Below, piece after piece: positions 21,036-29,854 of a stretch of DNA of 37,566 nt. Within the stretch, counting starts at the first letter, position 1; each line of letters begins with the position of its first letter. A program made the translations under genes and the position numbers. A model generated the notes under the pieces. That model was not told the origin of the DNA and made no database searches. It saw only the letters and a list, made by a program, of their open reading frames with translations. Source of the stretch: an uncultured Anaerotruncus sp. (GTDB taxonomy: Bacteria; Bacillota; Clostridia; Oscillospirales; Ruminococcaceae); contig NZ_CABUCJ010000009.1 of the NCBI RefSeq assembly GCF_902490045.1, positions 1-37,566 on the forward strand, written 5' to 3'.

Positions 21036-21668
21036 ATGCAAAAGTGCATCGTAGGCAAAAAGATCGGCATGACCCAGCTTTTTGACGAGAACGGAAAAGT
21101 GATCCCCGTGACCGTCGTTGAGGCCGGCCCCTGCGTTGTCGTCCAGAAGAAGACAATCGAAAACGACGGCTATGAAGCCGTGCAGATCGGTTATGGCGAC
21201 ATCTCGGACAAGGCGATCAACAAGCCGCTCAAGGGACACTTCGCGAAAGCTGACGTCGCGCAGAAGCGCACCCTCAAGGAGTTCCGTCTGGAGGACTGCT
21301 CGTCCTTGAACGTCGGCGACATCATCAAGGCCGACGCCTTCGCCGCGGGCGACGCGGTGGATGTCGCGGGCACCTCGAAGGGCAAGGGCTACGCCGGCAC
21401 CGTCAAGCGGTACGGCAACCACACCCTCAAAGCGACCCACGGCTCCGGCCCCGTCGGACGCCACGCCGGCTCCAACGGCGCCTGCTCGTCCCCGTCCCGC
21501 GTCTTTAAGGGCAAGGGCCTCCCGGGCCACATGGGTGACGAACACGTCACCGTCCAGAACCTTGCGGTCGTCAAGGTGGACGTGGAAAACAATCTCATCG
21601 CGATCAGAGGTGCGATCCCCGGCGCCAAGGGCGGCGTGGTCTGCATCACCGATAGCGTCAAGGCGTAA
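21036..21668 (+). CDS. rplC: 50S ribosomal protein L3
   Basis: L3 is an early assembly protein of the 50S subunit reaching the peptidyl-transferase centre. The 210 residues start MQKCIVGKKIGMTQLF, the family N-terminus, and contain the extended-loop signature HATHGSGPVGRHAGS-like segment (here KATHGSGPVGRHAGS) and GKGLPGHMG. AGGAGG lies about 9 nt before the ATG. It is followed by rplD after 19 bp. Confidence 0.97.
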   Translation: MQKCIVGKKIGMTQLFDENGKVIPVTVVEAGPCVVVQKKTIENDGYEAVQIGYGDISDKAINKPLKGHFAKADVAQKRTLKEFRLEDCSSLNVGDIIKADAFAAGDAVDVAGTSKGKGYAGTVKRYGNHTLKATHGSGPVGRHAGSNGACSSPSRVFKGKGLPGHMGDEHVTVQNLAVVKVDVENNLIAIRGAIPGAKGGVVCITDSVKA

Positions 21669-21687
21669 GGGAAGGAGGACACACACA

Positions 21688-22311
21688 ATGCCAAAGGTTC
21701 AAGTTTATGATATGGCCGGCAAAGCCGTCTCTGAGATCGAGCTTTCCGACGCCGTCTTCGGCATCACCCCCAATCAGGCGGTCGTGCACGCGTGCGTCGT
21801 GAATTATCTGGCCAACCAGCGCCAGGGCACCCAGTCGACCCTGACCCGCACCGAGGTTACCGGCGGCGGCAAGAAGCCCTGGAGGCAGAAGGGCACCGGC
21901 CACGCGCGCCAGGGCTCCATCCGCGCTCCCCAGTGGCGCAAGGGCGGCATCGCGCTCGGCCCCAAGCCGCGCGACTACAGCTACTCCCTCAACAAGAAGA
22001 CCCGCCGCCTGGCGATCAAATCGGTCTTCTCCGACAAGGTCCTCACGAACGATCTGATCGTGGTCGACCAGATCACCGTCGACGGCTACAAGACCCGCCC
22101 GGTGGTCGACATGCTCAAGGCGCTCGGCGTTGAAAAGAAGGCGCTCATCGTTATGGGCGACAAGAACGACCAGTTCATCAAATCCGCTTCCAACATTCCG
22201 GGCGTCAAGACCGCGCTGGTCAACACGCTCAACGTCTACGACATCGTCAACTGCGACAAGTTCATCGTCGCCAGGGACGCCGTCGCCAAACTCGAGGAGG
22301 TGTACGCATAA
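21688..22311 (+). CDS. rplD: 50S ribosomal protein L4
   Basis: This is a 207-residue L4 (L1e family). It has the conserved loop GTGHARQGSIRAPQW that reaches into the exit tunnel and the C-terminal globular segment LNVYDIVNCDKFIVA. AAGGAGG precedes ATG 21688. In E. coli, L4 represses its own operon through the S10 leader; the structured leader here invites the same test but the mechanism is unproven. Its TAA overlaps the rplW ATG by one base. Confidence 0.97.
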   Translation: MPKVQVYDMAGKAVSEIELSDAVFGITPNQAVVHACVVNYLANQRQGTQSTLTRTEVTGGGKKPWRQKGTGHARQGSIRAPQWRKGGIALGPKPRDYSYSLNKKTRRLAIKSVFSDKVLTNDLIVVDQITVDGYKTRPVVDMLKALGVEKKALIVMGDKNDQFIKSASNIPGVKTALVNTLNVYDIVNCDKFIVARDAVAKLEEVYA

Positions 22312-22607
22312 TGAAAGCTCCGCAGGACATTATCCTCCGTCCGGTCATTACCGAGGCTTCGATGGCGAACGTGCAGCTTCGGAAGTACACCTTCCGGGTC
22401 GCCAAGGACGCCAACAAGATTGAAATCGCCAAGGCTGTCGAGGCGCTGTTCCCCGGCACCAAGGTGTCGGCGGTCAACACGCTCAACTGCCGCGGCCGCC
22501 TGAAACGGATGGGCCGCAACCAGGGTTACACCCCTTCCTTCAAGAAGGCGATCGTGACGCTGGCCGAGGGTTCGAAGACGATCGAGTTCTTCGACACCAT
22601 GCTCTAA
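22311..22607 (+). CDS. rplW: 50S ribosomal protein L23
   Basis: L23 sits at the exit of the peptide tunnel, where it contacts trigger factor and SRP. The 98 residues show PQDIILRPVITEAS, KYTFRVAKDANKIEIAKAVE and the loop VNTLNCRGRLKRMGR. Start and rplD stop overlap (TAATG), indicating coupled translation. GGAGG within the rplD end serves as the ribosome binding site. The 64-bp gap behind it has two small hairpins (GGCGC/GCGCC and GGGG/CCCC). Confidence 0.96.
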   Translation: MKAPQDIILRPVITEASMANVQLRKYTFRVAKDANKIEIAKAVEALFPGTKVSAVNTLNCRGRLKRMGRNQGYTPSFKKAIVTLAEGSKTIEFFDTML

Positions 22608-22671
22608 TGGCGCGAAGCGCCGCGTATGGGGTTCTCTGCCCCGCTAACTAAAATGAGGAGAGTGAAACCGA

Positions 22672-23505
<834 letters not shown>

Positions 23506-23530
23506 GACGGGCTGAAAGGAGGAAATATTC

Positions 23531-23806
23531 ATGGGTAGAAGCATTAAAAAGGGACCGTACGTTCAGCCCGTTCTGCTGGAGAGGGTCCGCAAGATGAACG
23601 AGAGCGGCGAGAAAAAGCAGGTCCTCAAGACCTGGAGCCGCGCTTCGACGATATTCCCTGATTTTGTCGGGCACACCTTCGCGGTCCACGACGGCCGCAA
23701 GCATGTGCCGGTTTATGTGACCGAGGACATGGTTGGGCACAAGCTCGGCGAGTTTGCCCCCACCAGGACCTACCGCGGACACGCCGGCGCCAGAAAGAGC
23801 AACTAA
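23531..23806 (+). CDS. rpsS: 30S ribosomal protein S19
   Basis: The 91-residue S19 lies in the 30S head near the A site. It starts MGRSIKKGPYV, and contains TWSRASTIFPDFVGHTFAVHDG and the C-terminal GEFAPTRTYRGH. GGAGGA lies upstream of the ATG. The spacing to rplV is 27 bp. Confidence 0.97.
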   Translation: MGRSIKKGPYVQPVLLERVRKMNESGEKKQVLKTWSRASTIFPDFVGHTFAVHDGRKHVPVYVTEDMVGHKLGEFAPTRTYRGHAGARKSN

Positions 23807-23833
23807 AACGAGGCCGAAAGGAGGAACTCAACC

Positions 23834-24169
23834 ATGGAAGCAAGAGCTTCGCTGAGACATGCCCGCATCGCGCCTCGCAAGGTGCAGATCGTGCTTGATC
23901 TTATCCGCAACAAGCCCGCCGACCAGGCGATGGCGATTCTCCGGCAGACCCCCAAGGCCGCTTGCGAGCCGTTGGAGAAGCTGCTGAAGTCGGCCGTGGC
24001 AAATGCCGAGAACAATTTCAACATGGACAGGAACAACCTGTATGTGTCCGAGTGCTACGTCACCCCCGGCCCGACGATGAAACGGATCCGCCCCCGCGCG
24101 CAGGGCAGGGCGTTCCGCGTACTCAAGAGGACGTCCCACGTCTTCATCACCGTCAAAGAACAAGAATAA
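23834..24169 (+). CDS. rplV: 50S ribosomal protein L22
   Basis: L22 lines the exit tunnel; its beta-hairpin tip is a macrolide-resistance site. The 111 residues show ASLRHARIAPRKVQIVLDLIR, AVANAENN and the hairpin region PTMKRIRPRAQGRAFRV. AAAGGAGG lies before the ATG. No unusual insertion is seen at the hairpin tip. Confidence 0.97.
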   Translation: MEARASLRHARIAPRKVQIVLDLIRNKPADQAMAILRQTPKAACEPLEKLLKSAVANAENNFNMDRNNLYVSECYVTPGPTMKRIRPRAQGRAFRVLKRTSHVFITVKEQE

Positions 24170-24190
24170 CGCTGAAAGAGGAGGTAAACT

Positions 24191-24898
24191 ATGGGCCAAA
24201 AAGTGAATCCGCACGGCCTTCGTGTCGGAGTTATTAAGGATTGGGATTCCCGCTGGTTTGCTAAGGACGATGCTTTCGGCGATATCCTTGTCGAGGATTA
24301 CAAGCTCCGCAAGTTCTTAAAGAAAACCCTTTATGATGCAGGAATCCCCCGCATTGAAATCGAGCGCGACGCCACCAAGGTGCGCATCCACATCCACTGC
24401 TCCCGCCCGGGCATCGTCATCGGCAGGGGCGGCGCCGAGATCGAGAAGATCCGCAAGCAGTGCGACGCGATGATCAACAAGGGCAAGGCCGCGGCCGACA
24501 AGCGCCAGGTCTTCATCAACGTCGTCGAGGTCAAGTCCCCCGACAAGAACGCCCAGCTCGTGGCCGAGTCGATCGCCGCCCAGCTGGAAGCCCGCGTCTC
24601 CTTCCGCCGCGCCATGAAGCAGTCGATCGGACGCGCGATGAAGTTCGGCGCCCGCGGCATCAAGATCCAGGTGTCCGGCCGTCTGGGCGGCGCCGAGATC
24701 GCGAGGACCGAGCACTACCATGAGGGCACCATCCCCCTGCAGACCATCCGCGCCGACATCGACTACGGCTTTGCCGAGGCGAACACCACCTACGGAAGAA
24801 TCGGCGTCAAGGTTTGGATCTACGCCGGAGAGGTTCTCGGGGATGCCAAGAGGCCCCGCAGGGATGACCGTCCCCAGAGGGAAGGAGGCAAACAGTAA
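24191..24898 (+). CDS. rpsC: 30S ribosomal protein S3
   Basis: S3 lies at the mRNA entry channel. The 235 residues contain the N-terminal MGQKVNPHGLRVG, a KH domain with VIGRGG (76-81) and the C-terminal domain with AEIARTEHYHEGTIPLQT. AGAGGAGG lies before the ATG. The final A of its TAA is the first base of the rplP ATG (one-base overlap). Confidence 0.97.
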   Translation: MGQKVNPHGLRVGVIKDWDSRWFAKDDAFGDILVEDYKLRKFLKKTLYDAGIPRIEIERDATKVRIHIHCSRPGIVIGRGGAEIEKIRKQCDAMINKGKAAADKRQVFINVVEVKSPDKNAQLVAESIAAQLEARVSFRRAMKQSIGRAMKFGARGIKIQVSGRLGGAEIARTEHYHEGTIPLQTIRADIDYGFAEANTTYGRIGVKVWIYAGEVLGDAKRPRRDDRPQREGGKQ

Positions 24899-25329
24899 TG
24901 CTGCTGCCAAAACGTGTGAAATACCGCCGTGTTCAGCGCGGCCGCCTCAAGGGCAAGGCCCTGCGCGGCAACACTGTCACTTATGGAGATTTCGGCCTGC
25001 AGGCGCTTGAGCCGGCGTGGGTCACCTCCAACCAGATCGAGGCCGCCCGTATCGCCATGACCCGCTACATCAAGCGCGGCGGCCAGGTCTGGATCAAGAT
25101 TTTTCCGGATAAGCCGATCACCGAAAAACCGGCCGAGACCCGCATGGGTTCCGGTAAAGGAAGCCCCGAGTACTGGGTCGCAGTCGTCAAGCCCGGCCGC
25201 GTGATGTTTGAAATCGGCGGCGTGTCTGAGGAACTGGCCCGTGAGGCAATGCGTCTTGCCGCGCACAAGCTGCCCATCAAGTGCAAGTTCGTTGCCAAGG
25301 AGACTGAGGAAAAGGGGAGTGAAGAGTAA
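24898..25329 (+). CDS. rplP: 50S ribosomal protein L16
   Basis: L16 helps position A-site tRNA. The 143 residues start MLLPKRVKYRRVQRGR and contain GLQALEPAWVTSNQIEAARIA and MGSGKGSPEYWVAVVKPG. Start overlaps the rpsC stop and its own stop overlaps the rpmC start by one base each, so rpsC-rplP-rpmC form a coupled run. Confidence 0.97.
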   Translation: MLLPKRVKYRRVQRGRLKGKALRGNTVTYGDFGLQALEPAWVTSNQIEAARIAMTRYIKRGGQVWIKIFPDKPITEKPAETRMGSGKGSPEYWVAVVKPGRVMFEIGGVSEELAREAMRLAAHKLPIKCKFVAKETEEKGSEE

Positions 25330-25529
25330 TGAAGGCAACTGAGATCAGGGAACTGTCTGACAAGGAGCTTCAGGAGAAGCTGGGTGACCTCAAAGCCGAG
25401 CTTTTCAACCTTCGTTTCCAGCACGCGATCAACCAGCTCGATAACCCGATGCGCCTGAACATCGTCAAGAAGGACATCGCGCGGGTGAAGACCCAGATCC
25501 GGGCCAACGAGCTTAAGAGCGCGCAGTAA
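25329..25529 (+). CDS. rpmC: 50S ribosomal protein L29
   Basis: L29 lies beside L23 at the tunnel exit. The 66-residue helical protein shows ELSDKELQEKLGDLKAELFNLRFQ and the C-terminal NIVKKDIARVKT. The ATG overlaps the rplP TAA; AAAAGGGGAG upstream acts as ribosome binding site. A 22-bp gap leads to rpsQ. Confidence 0.96.
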   Translation: MKATEIRELSDKELQEKLGDLKAELFNLRFQHAINQLDNPMRLNIVKKDIARVKTQIRANELKSAQ

Positions 25530-25551
25530 GCGGAAGGGAGGACGAAGGTAA

Positions 25552-25809
25552 ATGAGCGAAAGAAATCTCCGCAAGACCCGTGTCGGCACGGTTGTCAGCG
25601 ATAAGATGGATAAGACGGTCGTCGTCGCCATCCAGGACAACGTCAAACATCCCCTTTACAAGAAGATCATCAAGCGCACCGTGAAGTTCAAGGCGCACGA
25701 CGAAGAGAACGCGTGCGGCGTTGGCGACAAGGTCAAGATCATGGAGACCCGCCCCCTGTCCAAGGATAAACGGTGGAGGGTCACCGAAATCATCGAGAAG
25801 GCGAAATAA
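25552..25809 (+). CDS. rpsQ: 30S ribosomal protein S17
   Basis: S17 is an early 16S-binding OB-fold protein. The 85 residues contain RKTRVGTVVSDKMDKTVVV, HPLYKKIIKRT and the GDKVKIMETRPLSKDKRW signature. GGAGG lies before the ATG. It is followed by a 48-bp gap and rplN. Confidence 0.97.
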   Translation: MSERNLRKTRVGTVVSDKMDKTVVVAIQDNVKHPLYKKIIKRTVKFKAHDEENACGVGDKVKIMETRPLSKDKRWRVTEIIEKAK

Positions 25810-25857
25810 CATCCGGACGGTCGCTTCCGACAGTCCGATTGAAAGGAGGAACGCTCT

Positions 25858-26226
25858 GTGATACAGATGCAGACCTATCTCAAAGTAGCCGACAACACCG
25901 GCGCGAAGGAACTCATGTGCATCCGCGTGCTCGGCGGCTCCCGCAGGAGATACGCCAACATTGGCGATGTGGTCGTGGCTTCCGTCAAGAAGGCCGCGCC
26001 CGGCGGTCAGGTGAAAAAGGGCGACGTGGTCAAGGCGGTAATCGTTCGTTCCGCTAAGGGGATCCGCCGTGACGACGGGACCTATATCCGCTTCGACGAG
26101 AACGCTGCGGTCATCATCAGAGAAGATAAAAACCCCAGAGGTACCCGTATCTTTGGACCGGTTGCGAGGGAACTCCGCGAAAAGGAGTACCTCAAGATTT
26201 TAAGCCTCGCTCCCGAGGTGCTGTAA
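25858..26226 (+). CDS. rplN: 50S ribosomal protein L14
   Basis: L14 forms intersubunit contacts and is the docking site of the RsfS silencing factor. The 122 residues start MIQMQTYLKVADNTGAKEL and contain the GGSRRRYANIGDVV signature and FDENAAVII. The start is GTG 25858 with GAAAGGAGG upstream, which fits the usual MIQ N-terminus. Confidence 0.97.
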   Translation: MIQMQTYLKVADNTGAKELMCIRVLGGSRRRYANIGDVVVASVKKAAPGGQVKKGDVVKAVIVRSAKGIRRDDGTYIRFDENAAVIIREDKNPRGTRIFGPVARELREKEYLKILSLAPEVL

Positions 26227-26241
26227 TGGAGGTGCTCAAAA

Positions 26242-26565
26242 GTGAATAAGCTTCACGTCAAAAAGGGCGATACAGTCATCGTTCTGTCCGGCAAGGACAA
26301 GGGCAAGCAGGGCAAGGTTCTTGAGGTCTCCCCCAAGGAGGGCAAGGTCATCGTCGACCACGTCAACATGATGACCAAGCACGTCAAGCCCCGCAAGATG
26401 GGCGATCCCGGCGGCATCGTGAAGGCGGAGGGCGCCATGTATGCCTGCAAGGTCATGCTCGTCTGCCCCAAATGCGGCAAGCCCACCCGGATTGCCCACA
26501 AGGTCCTCAACGACGGCAAGAAGGAACGTATCTGCAAAAACCCGAAATGTGGCGAAACTTTTTAA
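26242..26565 (+). CDS. rplX: 50S ribosomal protein L24
   Basis: L24 starts 50S assembly. The 107 residues carry the KOW motif (KGDTVIVLSGKDKGKQGKV, 8-26) and a C-terminal C4 ribbon (CPKCGKP and CKNPKCGE). The start is GTG 26242 after GGAGG; the only nearby ATG (26226) is out of frame. The zinc-type tail is common in bacterial L24. Confidence 0.96.
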   Translation: MNKLHVKKGDTVIVLSGKDKGKQGKVLEVSPKEGKVIVDHVNMMTKHVKPRKMGDPGGIVKAEGAMYACKVMLVCPKCGKPTRIAHKVLNDGKKERICKNPKCGETF

Positions 26566-26581
26566 GTAAGGAGGAGAAATC

Positions 26582-27121
26582 ATGGCACGACTCAAGGACC
26601 AGTACGTGGGCGAGATCGCTCCCGCGCTGATGAAGAAATTCAGCTATAAATCTGTCATGCAGATCCCCAAGCTTGATAAGGTCGTCATCAATGTCGGCTG
26701 CGGCGAGGCGCGGGACAATCCCAAGATCATCGACGCAATCGTTTCTGACCTTTCCAAGATCACGGGCCAGCGCCCGGTCATCTGCAAGGCGAAAAAATCC
26801 GTGGCGAACTTCAAGCTGCGTGAAGGCATGAACATCGGCGCGAAGGTCACCCTGCGCGGCGACCGGATGTATGAGTTCGTCGACAGGCTGTTCTCCGTGG
26901 CCCTGCCCCGCGTGCGCGACTTCCGTGGGATCAACCCCAACGGCTTTGACGGGCGCGGCAACTACAACATGGGCCTCAAGGAGCAGCTGATCTTCCCCGA
27001 GATCGACTACGACAAGATCGACAAGGTCCGGGGCATGGACATCTGCTTTGTCACCACTGCGAAAACCGACGAGGAGTCCCGCGAGCTCTTGACGCTCATG
27101 GGCGCCCCATTTGCGAAGTAA
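26582..27121 (+). CDS. rplE: 50S ribosomal protein L5
   Basis: L5 binds 5S rRNA and contacts P-site tRNA. The 179 residues show LMKKFSYKSVMQIPKLDKVVIN, the ITGQRPVICKAKKSVANFKLR-type core (two adjacent blocks) and GRGNYNMGLKEQLIFPEI. AAGGAGGAG lies before the ATG. Confidence 0.97.
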   Translation: MARLKDQYVGEIAPALMKKFSYKSVMQIPKLDKVVINVGCGEARDNPKIIDAIVSDLSKITGQRPVICKAKKSVANFKLREGMNIGAKVTLRGDRMYEFVDRLFSVALPRVRDFRGINPNGFDGRGNYNMGLKEQLIFPEIDYDKIDKVRGMDICFVTTAKTDEESRELLTLMGAPFAK

Positions 27122-27133
27122 GGAGGGAAAACT

Positions 27134-27319
27134 GTGGCAAAAACATCGATGAAGATCAAGCAGAGCCGCCCGGCGAAGTTCTCCACCAGGGAATACACCC
27201 GGTGCAAGATCTGCGGCAGGCCGCACGCTTACCTTCGCAAATTCGGAGTCTGCCGTATTTGTTTCAGGGAACTGGCATACAAAGGGCAGATCCCCGGCGT
27301 CAGGAAGGCAAGCTGGTAA
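27134..27319 (+). CDS. rpsN: 30S ribosomal protein S14, zinc type
   Basis: This is the 61-residue zinc-binding (type Z) form of S14, needed late in 30S head assembly. Its four ligands are C24, C27, C40 and C43 in RCKICGRP and VCRICFRELA. The start is GTG 27134 with AAGGAGGG upstream. Bacteria with a zinc-type S14 often have a zinc-free paralogue elsewhere, which cannot be seen here. Confidence 0.97.
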   Translation: MAKTSMKIKQSRPAKFSTREYTRCKICGRPHAYLRKFGVCRICFRELAYKGQIPGVRKASW

Positions 27320-27352
27320 AACAAAGCTGAGCGAATAAAGGAGGTTGACGGC

Positions 27353-27751
27353 ATGCATATCACCGATACGATCGCTGACATGCTGACCCGTATCAGAAAT
27401 GCGAACAGTGCAAAACATGATACGGTCGATATTCCTGCTTCCAACATGAAGAAAGCAATTGCTCAGATTTTGTTGGATGAAGGATATATAAAGAGCTTCA
27501 CCGTCGTCGAGGACGGCAAACAGGGCACCATCCGCGTTGTCCTGAAATACGGGCAGGGCAAGACCCCGGTCATCCAGGGCCTTCGCAGGGTTTCCAAACC
27601 CGGCCTGCGCATCTACACCAGCTGTGAGGATATGCCCCGCGTGATGAAGGGACTCGGCGTTGCCATCCTGTCCACCAACAAGGGCGTTATGACCGACAGG
27701 CAGGCTCGCAAAGAGAATGTCGGCGGCGAAGTCCTCGCGTTCATTTGGTAA
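27353..27751 (+). CDS. rpsH: 30S ribosomal protein S8
   Basis: S8 binds the central domain of 16S rRNA; in E. coli it also represses the spc operon at the L5 gene. The 132 residues contain ITDTIADMLTRIRNAN and the C-terminal STNKGVMTDRQARKENVGGE. AAGGAGG lies about 9 nt before the ATG. Confidence 0.97.
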   Translation: MHITDTIADMLTRIRNANSAKHDTVDIPASNMKKAIAQILLDEGYIKSFTVVEDGKQGTIRVVLKYGQGKTPVIQGLRRVSKPGLRIYTSCEDMPRVMKGLGVAILSTNKGVMTDRQARKENVGGEVLAFIW

Positions 27752-27765
27752 GGGGGTGCGGTGAA

Positions 27766-28311
27766 ATGAGTCGAATCGGAAGAAAGCCCATCACCGTGCC
27801 CACGGGCGTCGACGTCAAAATCGACGGCAGCACGGTTACCGTCAAGGGCCCCAAGGGCACCCTGACCCAGACCTTCCGCCCCGAGCTGGGCATCAAGCTG
27901 GAAGGCAGCGAGATCCTCGTGACCCGCCCCAACGACGAAAAGGAGATGCGCAGCCTGCACGGGCTGACCCGCACCCTGGTCGCCAACATGGTGCAGGGCG
28001 TCACCGAGGAGTTCAAGAAGGAACTTGAGATCAACGGCGTCGGCTACCGCGCGGCCAAGCAGGGCAAACAGCTCGTCATGACCCTCGGCTACAGCCACCA
28101 GGTCTTCATGGAGGACACCGCCGACATCACGATCGACGTCCCCGCGCCCAACAAGATCATCATCCACGGCCCCGACAAGCAGAAGGTCGGCCAGTTCGCG
28201 GCGGAAGTCCGCGAGAAGCGCCCGCCCGAGCCGTATAAGGGCAAGGGGATCAAGTATATCGATGAAGTGATCATCCGCAAGGAAGGCAAAGCGGGCAAGG
28301 GCAAGAAGTAA
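27766..28311 (+). CDS. rplF: 50S ribosomal protein L6
   Basis: L6 lies near the factor-binding site of the 50S. The 181 residues start MSRIGRKPITVP and end in the PEPYKGKGIKYIDEVIIRKEG signature. ATG 27766 follows a G-rich AGGGGGTG; an earlier in-frame GTG (27745) would overlap rpsH and is less likely. Confidence 0.96.
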   Translation: MSRIGRKPITVPTGVDVKIDGSTVTVKGPKGTLTQTFRPELGIKLEGSEILVTRPNDEKEMRSLHGLTRTLVANMVQGVTEEFKKELEINGVGYRAAKQGKQLVMTLGYSHQVFMEDTADITIDVPAPNKIIIHGPDKQKVGQFAAEVREKRPPEPYKGKGIKYIDEVIIRKEGKAGKGKK

Positions 28312-28325
28312 AGGAGTGAAGTAAC

Positions 28326-28685
28326 ATGGTAACGAAGCCTGACAAGAATGTCGCCAGACTCAAACGGCACAGCAGGGTCAGGGCGAAGATCAGCGGCACG
28401 CCTGGCTGCCCTCGTCTTGATGTCTTCCGCTCCGCCAAACACATCTATGCCCAGATCATCGATGACGAAAACGGCGTGACGCTGTGCGCGGCGTCCTCGC
28501 TGGACAAGGATTTCGAGGGCAACGGCGGCAACAAGGAAGCGGCCAAGAAGGTCGGCGAAGCGATCGCGAAGAAAGCGGCCGACAAGGGCATTAGCGAAGT
28601 GGTGTTCGACCGCGGCGGCTATATCTACCACGGGCGCGTCAAGGAACTGGCGGAAGCGGCCCGTGAAGGCGGCCTCAAATTCTAA
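28326..28685 (+). CDS. rplR: 50S ribosomal protein L18
   Basis: L18 binds 5S rRNA. The 119 residues show RLKRHSRVRAKISGTPGCPR and the C-terminal FDRGGYIYHGRVKELAEAAR. AAGGAG lies before the ATG, 14 bp after rplF. Confidence 0.97.
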   Translation: MVTKPDKNVARLKRHSRVRAKISGTPGCPRLDVFRSAKHIYAQIIDDENGVTLCAASSLDKDFEGNGGNKEAAKKVGEAIAKKAADKGISEVVFDRGGYIYHGRVKELAEAAREGGLKF

Positions 28686-28701
28686 AGAAGGAGGGATACT
28701 T

Positions 28702-29205
28702 TTGGCTCAGTTTAATGCGAACAACAATGACGAGCTCAAGGAGCGCGTCGTAGCGATTAACCGCGTTTCCAAAACGGTGAAAGGCGGACGCATCTTCAAG
28801 TTCGCGGCCCTCGTGGTTGTCGGCGACGGCAACGGCACGGTCGGCTTCGGGCTTGGAAAAGCGGGCGAGGTACCCGACGCCATCCGCAAGGGTATTGAGG
28901 ACGCGAAAAAACACCTTCACAAGATCTCCCTCAAGGGAACGACCATCCCCCACGAGGCGATCGGCGTTTACGGCGCGGGACGCGTGCTGATGAAGCCGGC
29001 CCCGGAAGGTACCGGCGTCATCGCGGGCGGCCCTGTCCGCGCGGTGATGGAGACCGCTGGCATCAAGGACATCCGTACCAAGTGCCTGCGCTCCAACAAC
29101 CCCTGTAACGTCGTTTCGGCGACCATCCAGGGGCTTTGCTCCCTGCGTGACGCGGAGCAGGTCGCGGCGACCCGCGGCAAATCCGTGAAGGATATTATTG
29201 GATAA
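28702..29205 (+). CDS. rpsE: 30S ribosomal protein S5
   Basis: S5 is a decoding-fidelity protein. The 167 residues contain LKERVVAINRVSKTVKGGR, the double-stranded-RNA-binding fold with VVGDGNGTVGFGLGKAGEVP and the C-terminal LRSNNPCNVV. The start is TTG 28702 with GAAGGAGGG upstream; no ATG or GTG fits the family N-terminus. Confidence 0.96.
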   Translation: MAQFNANNNDELKERVVAINRVSKTVKGGRIFKFAALVVVGDGNGTVGFGLGKAGEVPDAIRKGIEDAKKHLHKISLKGTTIPHEAIGVYGAGRVLMKPAPEGTGVIAGGPVRAVMETAGIKDIRTKCLRSNNPCNVVSATIQGLCSLRDAEQVAATRGKSVKDIIG

Positions 29206-29218
29206 GGAGGAAGGCGTT

Positions 29219-29395
29219 ATGGCGCTTACCATCAAGCTCGTTAAGAGCCTCGTCGGCAGAAAAGACGACCAGATTGCCACCGCCGAATCCTTGGGACTGC
29301 GCAGGATCGGCGATACCACCACCCAGCCCGACAACGACGCGACGAAGGGCAAGATCACGAAAATTTCCCACCTCATTGAGGTCACCAACGCATAA
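29219..29395 (+). CDS. rpmD: 50S ribosomal protein L30
   Basis: The 58-residue L30 has the bacterial short form with IKLVKSLVGRKDDQIATAES and LGLRRIGDTT. AAGGAGGAAG lies upstream of ATG 29219; in-frame codons back to 29198 overlap rpsE and are excluded. A 20-bp gap leads to rplO. Confidence 0.95.
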   Translation: MALTIKLVKSLVGRKDDQIATAESLGLRRIGDTTTQPDNDATKGKITKISHLIEVTNA

Positions 29396-29415
29396 AGCAA
29401 GGAGGTGCAGGTCAA

Positions 29416-29853
29416 ATGAAATTGCATGAACTTTCCCCCGTGCCGGGTTCGAACAAGGACGTGTTCCGCAAGGGCCGCGGCCACGGTTCCGGCAACGGAA
29501 AGACGGCGGGCAAGGGCCACAAAGGCCAGAAGGCCCGTTCCGGCGCCAAGCAGCCCGGATTTGAGGGCGGCCAGATGCCGCTGGCGCGGCGCGTTCCGAA
29601 GCGCGGCTTCGTGAACATCTTCGCCACCCATTACGCCACGGTCAACGTTTCCGATCTCGAGAGATTCGAGGACGGCGCGGTTGTGGACGCCCAGGCGCTC
29701 CTTGACGCCGGCATCCTCAAGAAGACCCTTGACGGCGTCAAGGTCCTCGGCAACGGCGAGATTACCAAAAAGCTCACCGTCAACTGCGCGGCTTTTTCAG
29801 CGTCTGCCAAGGAGAAGATTGAGAAAGCCGGCGGGAAGGCTGAGGTGAAGTAA
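29416..29853 (+). CDS. rplO: 50S ribosomal protein L15
   Basis: L15 is a late 50S assembly protein. The 145 residues show the glycine-rich GRGHGSGNGKTAGKGHKGQ, ARSGAKQPGFEGGQMPL and RRVPKRGF blocks. AGGAGG lies upstream. Its TAA is separated from the secY ATG by one base. Confidence 0.97.
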   Translation: MKLHELSPVPGSNKDVFRKGRGHGSGNGKTAGKGHKGQKARSGAKQPGFEGGQMPLARRVPKRGFVNIFATHYATVNVSDLERFEDGAVVDAQALLDAGILKKTLDGVKVLGNGEITKKLTVNCAAFSASAKEKIEKAGGKAEVK

Positions 29854-29854
29854 A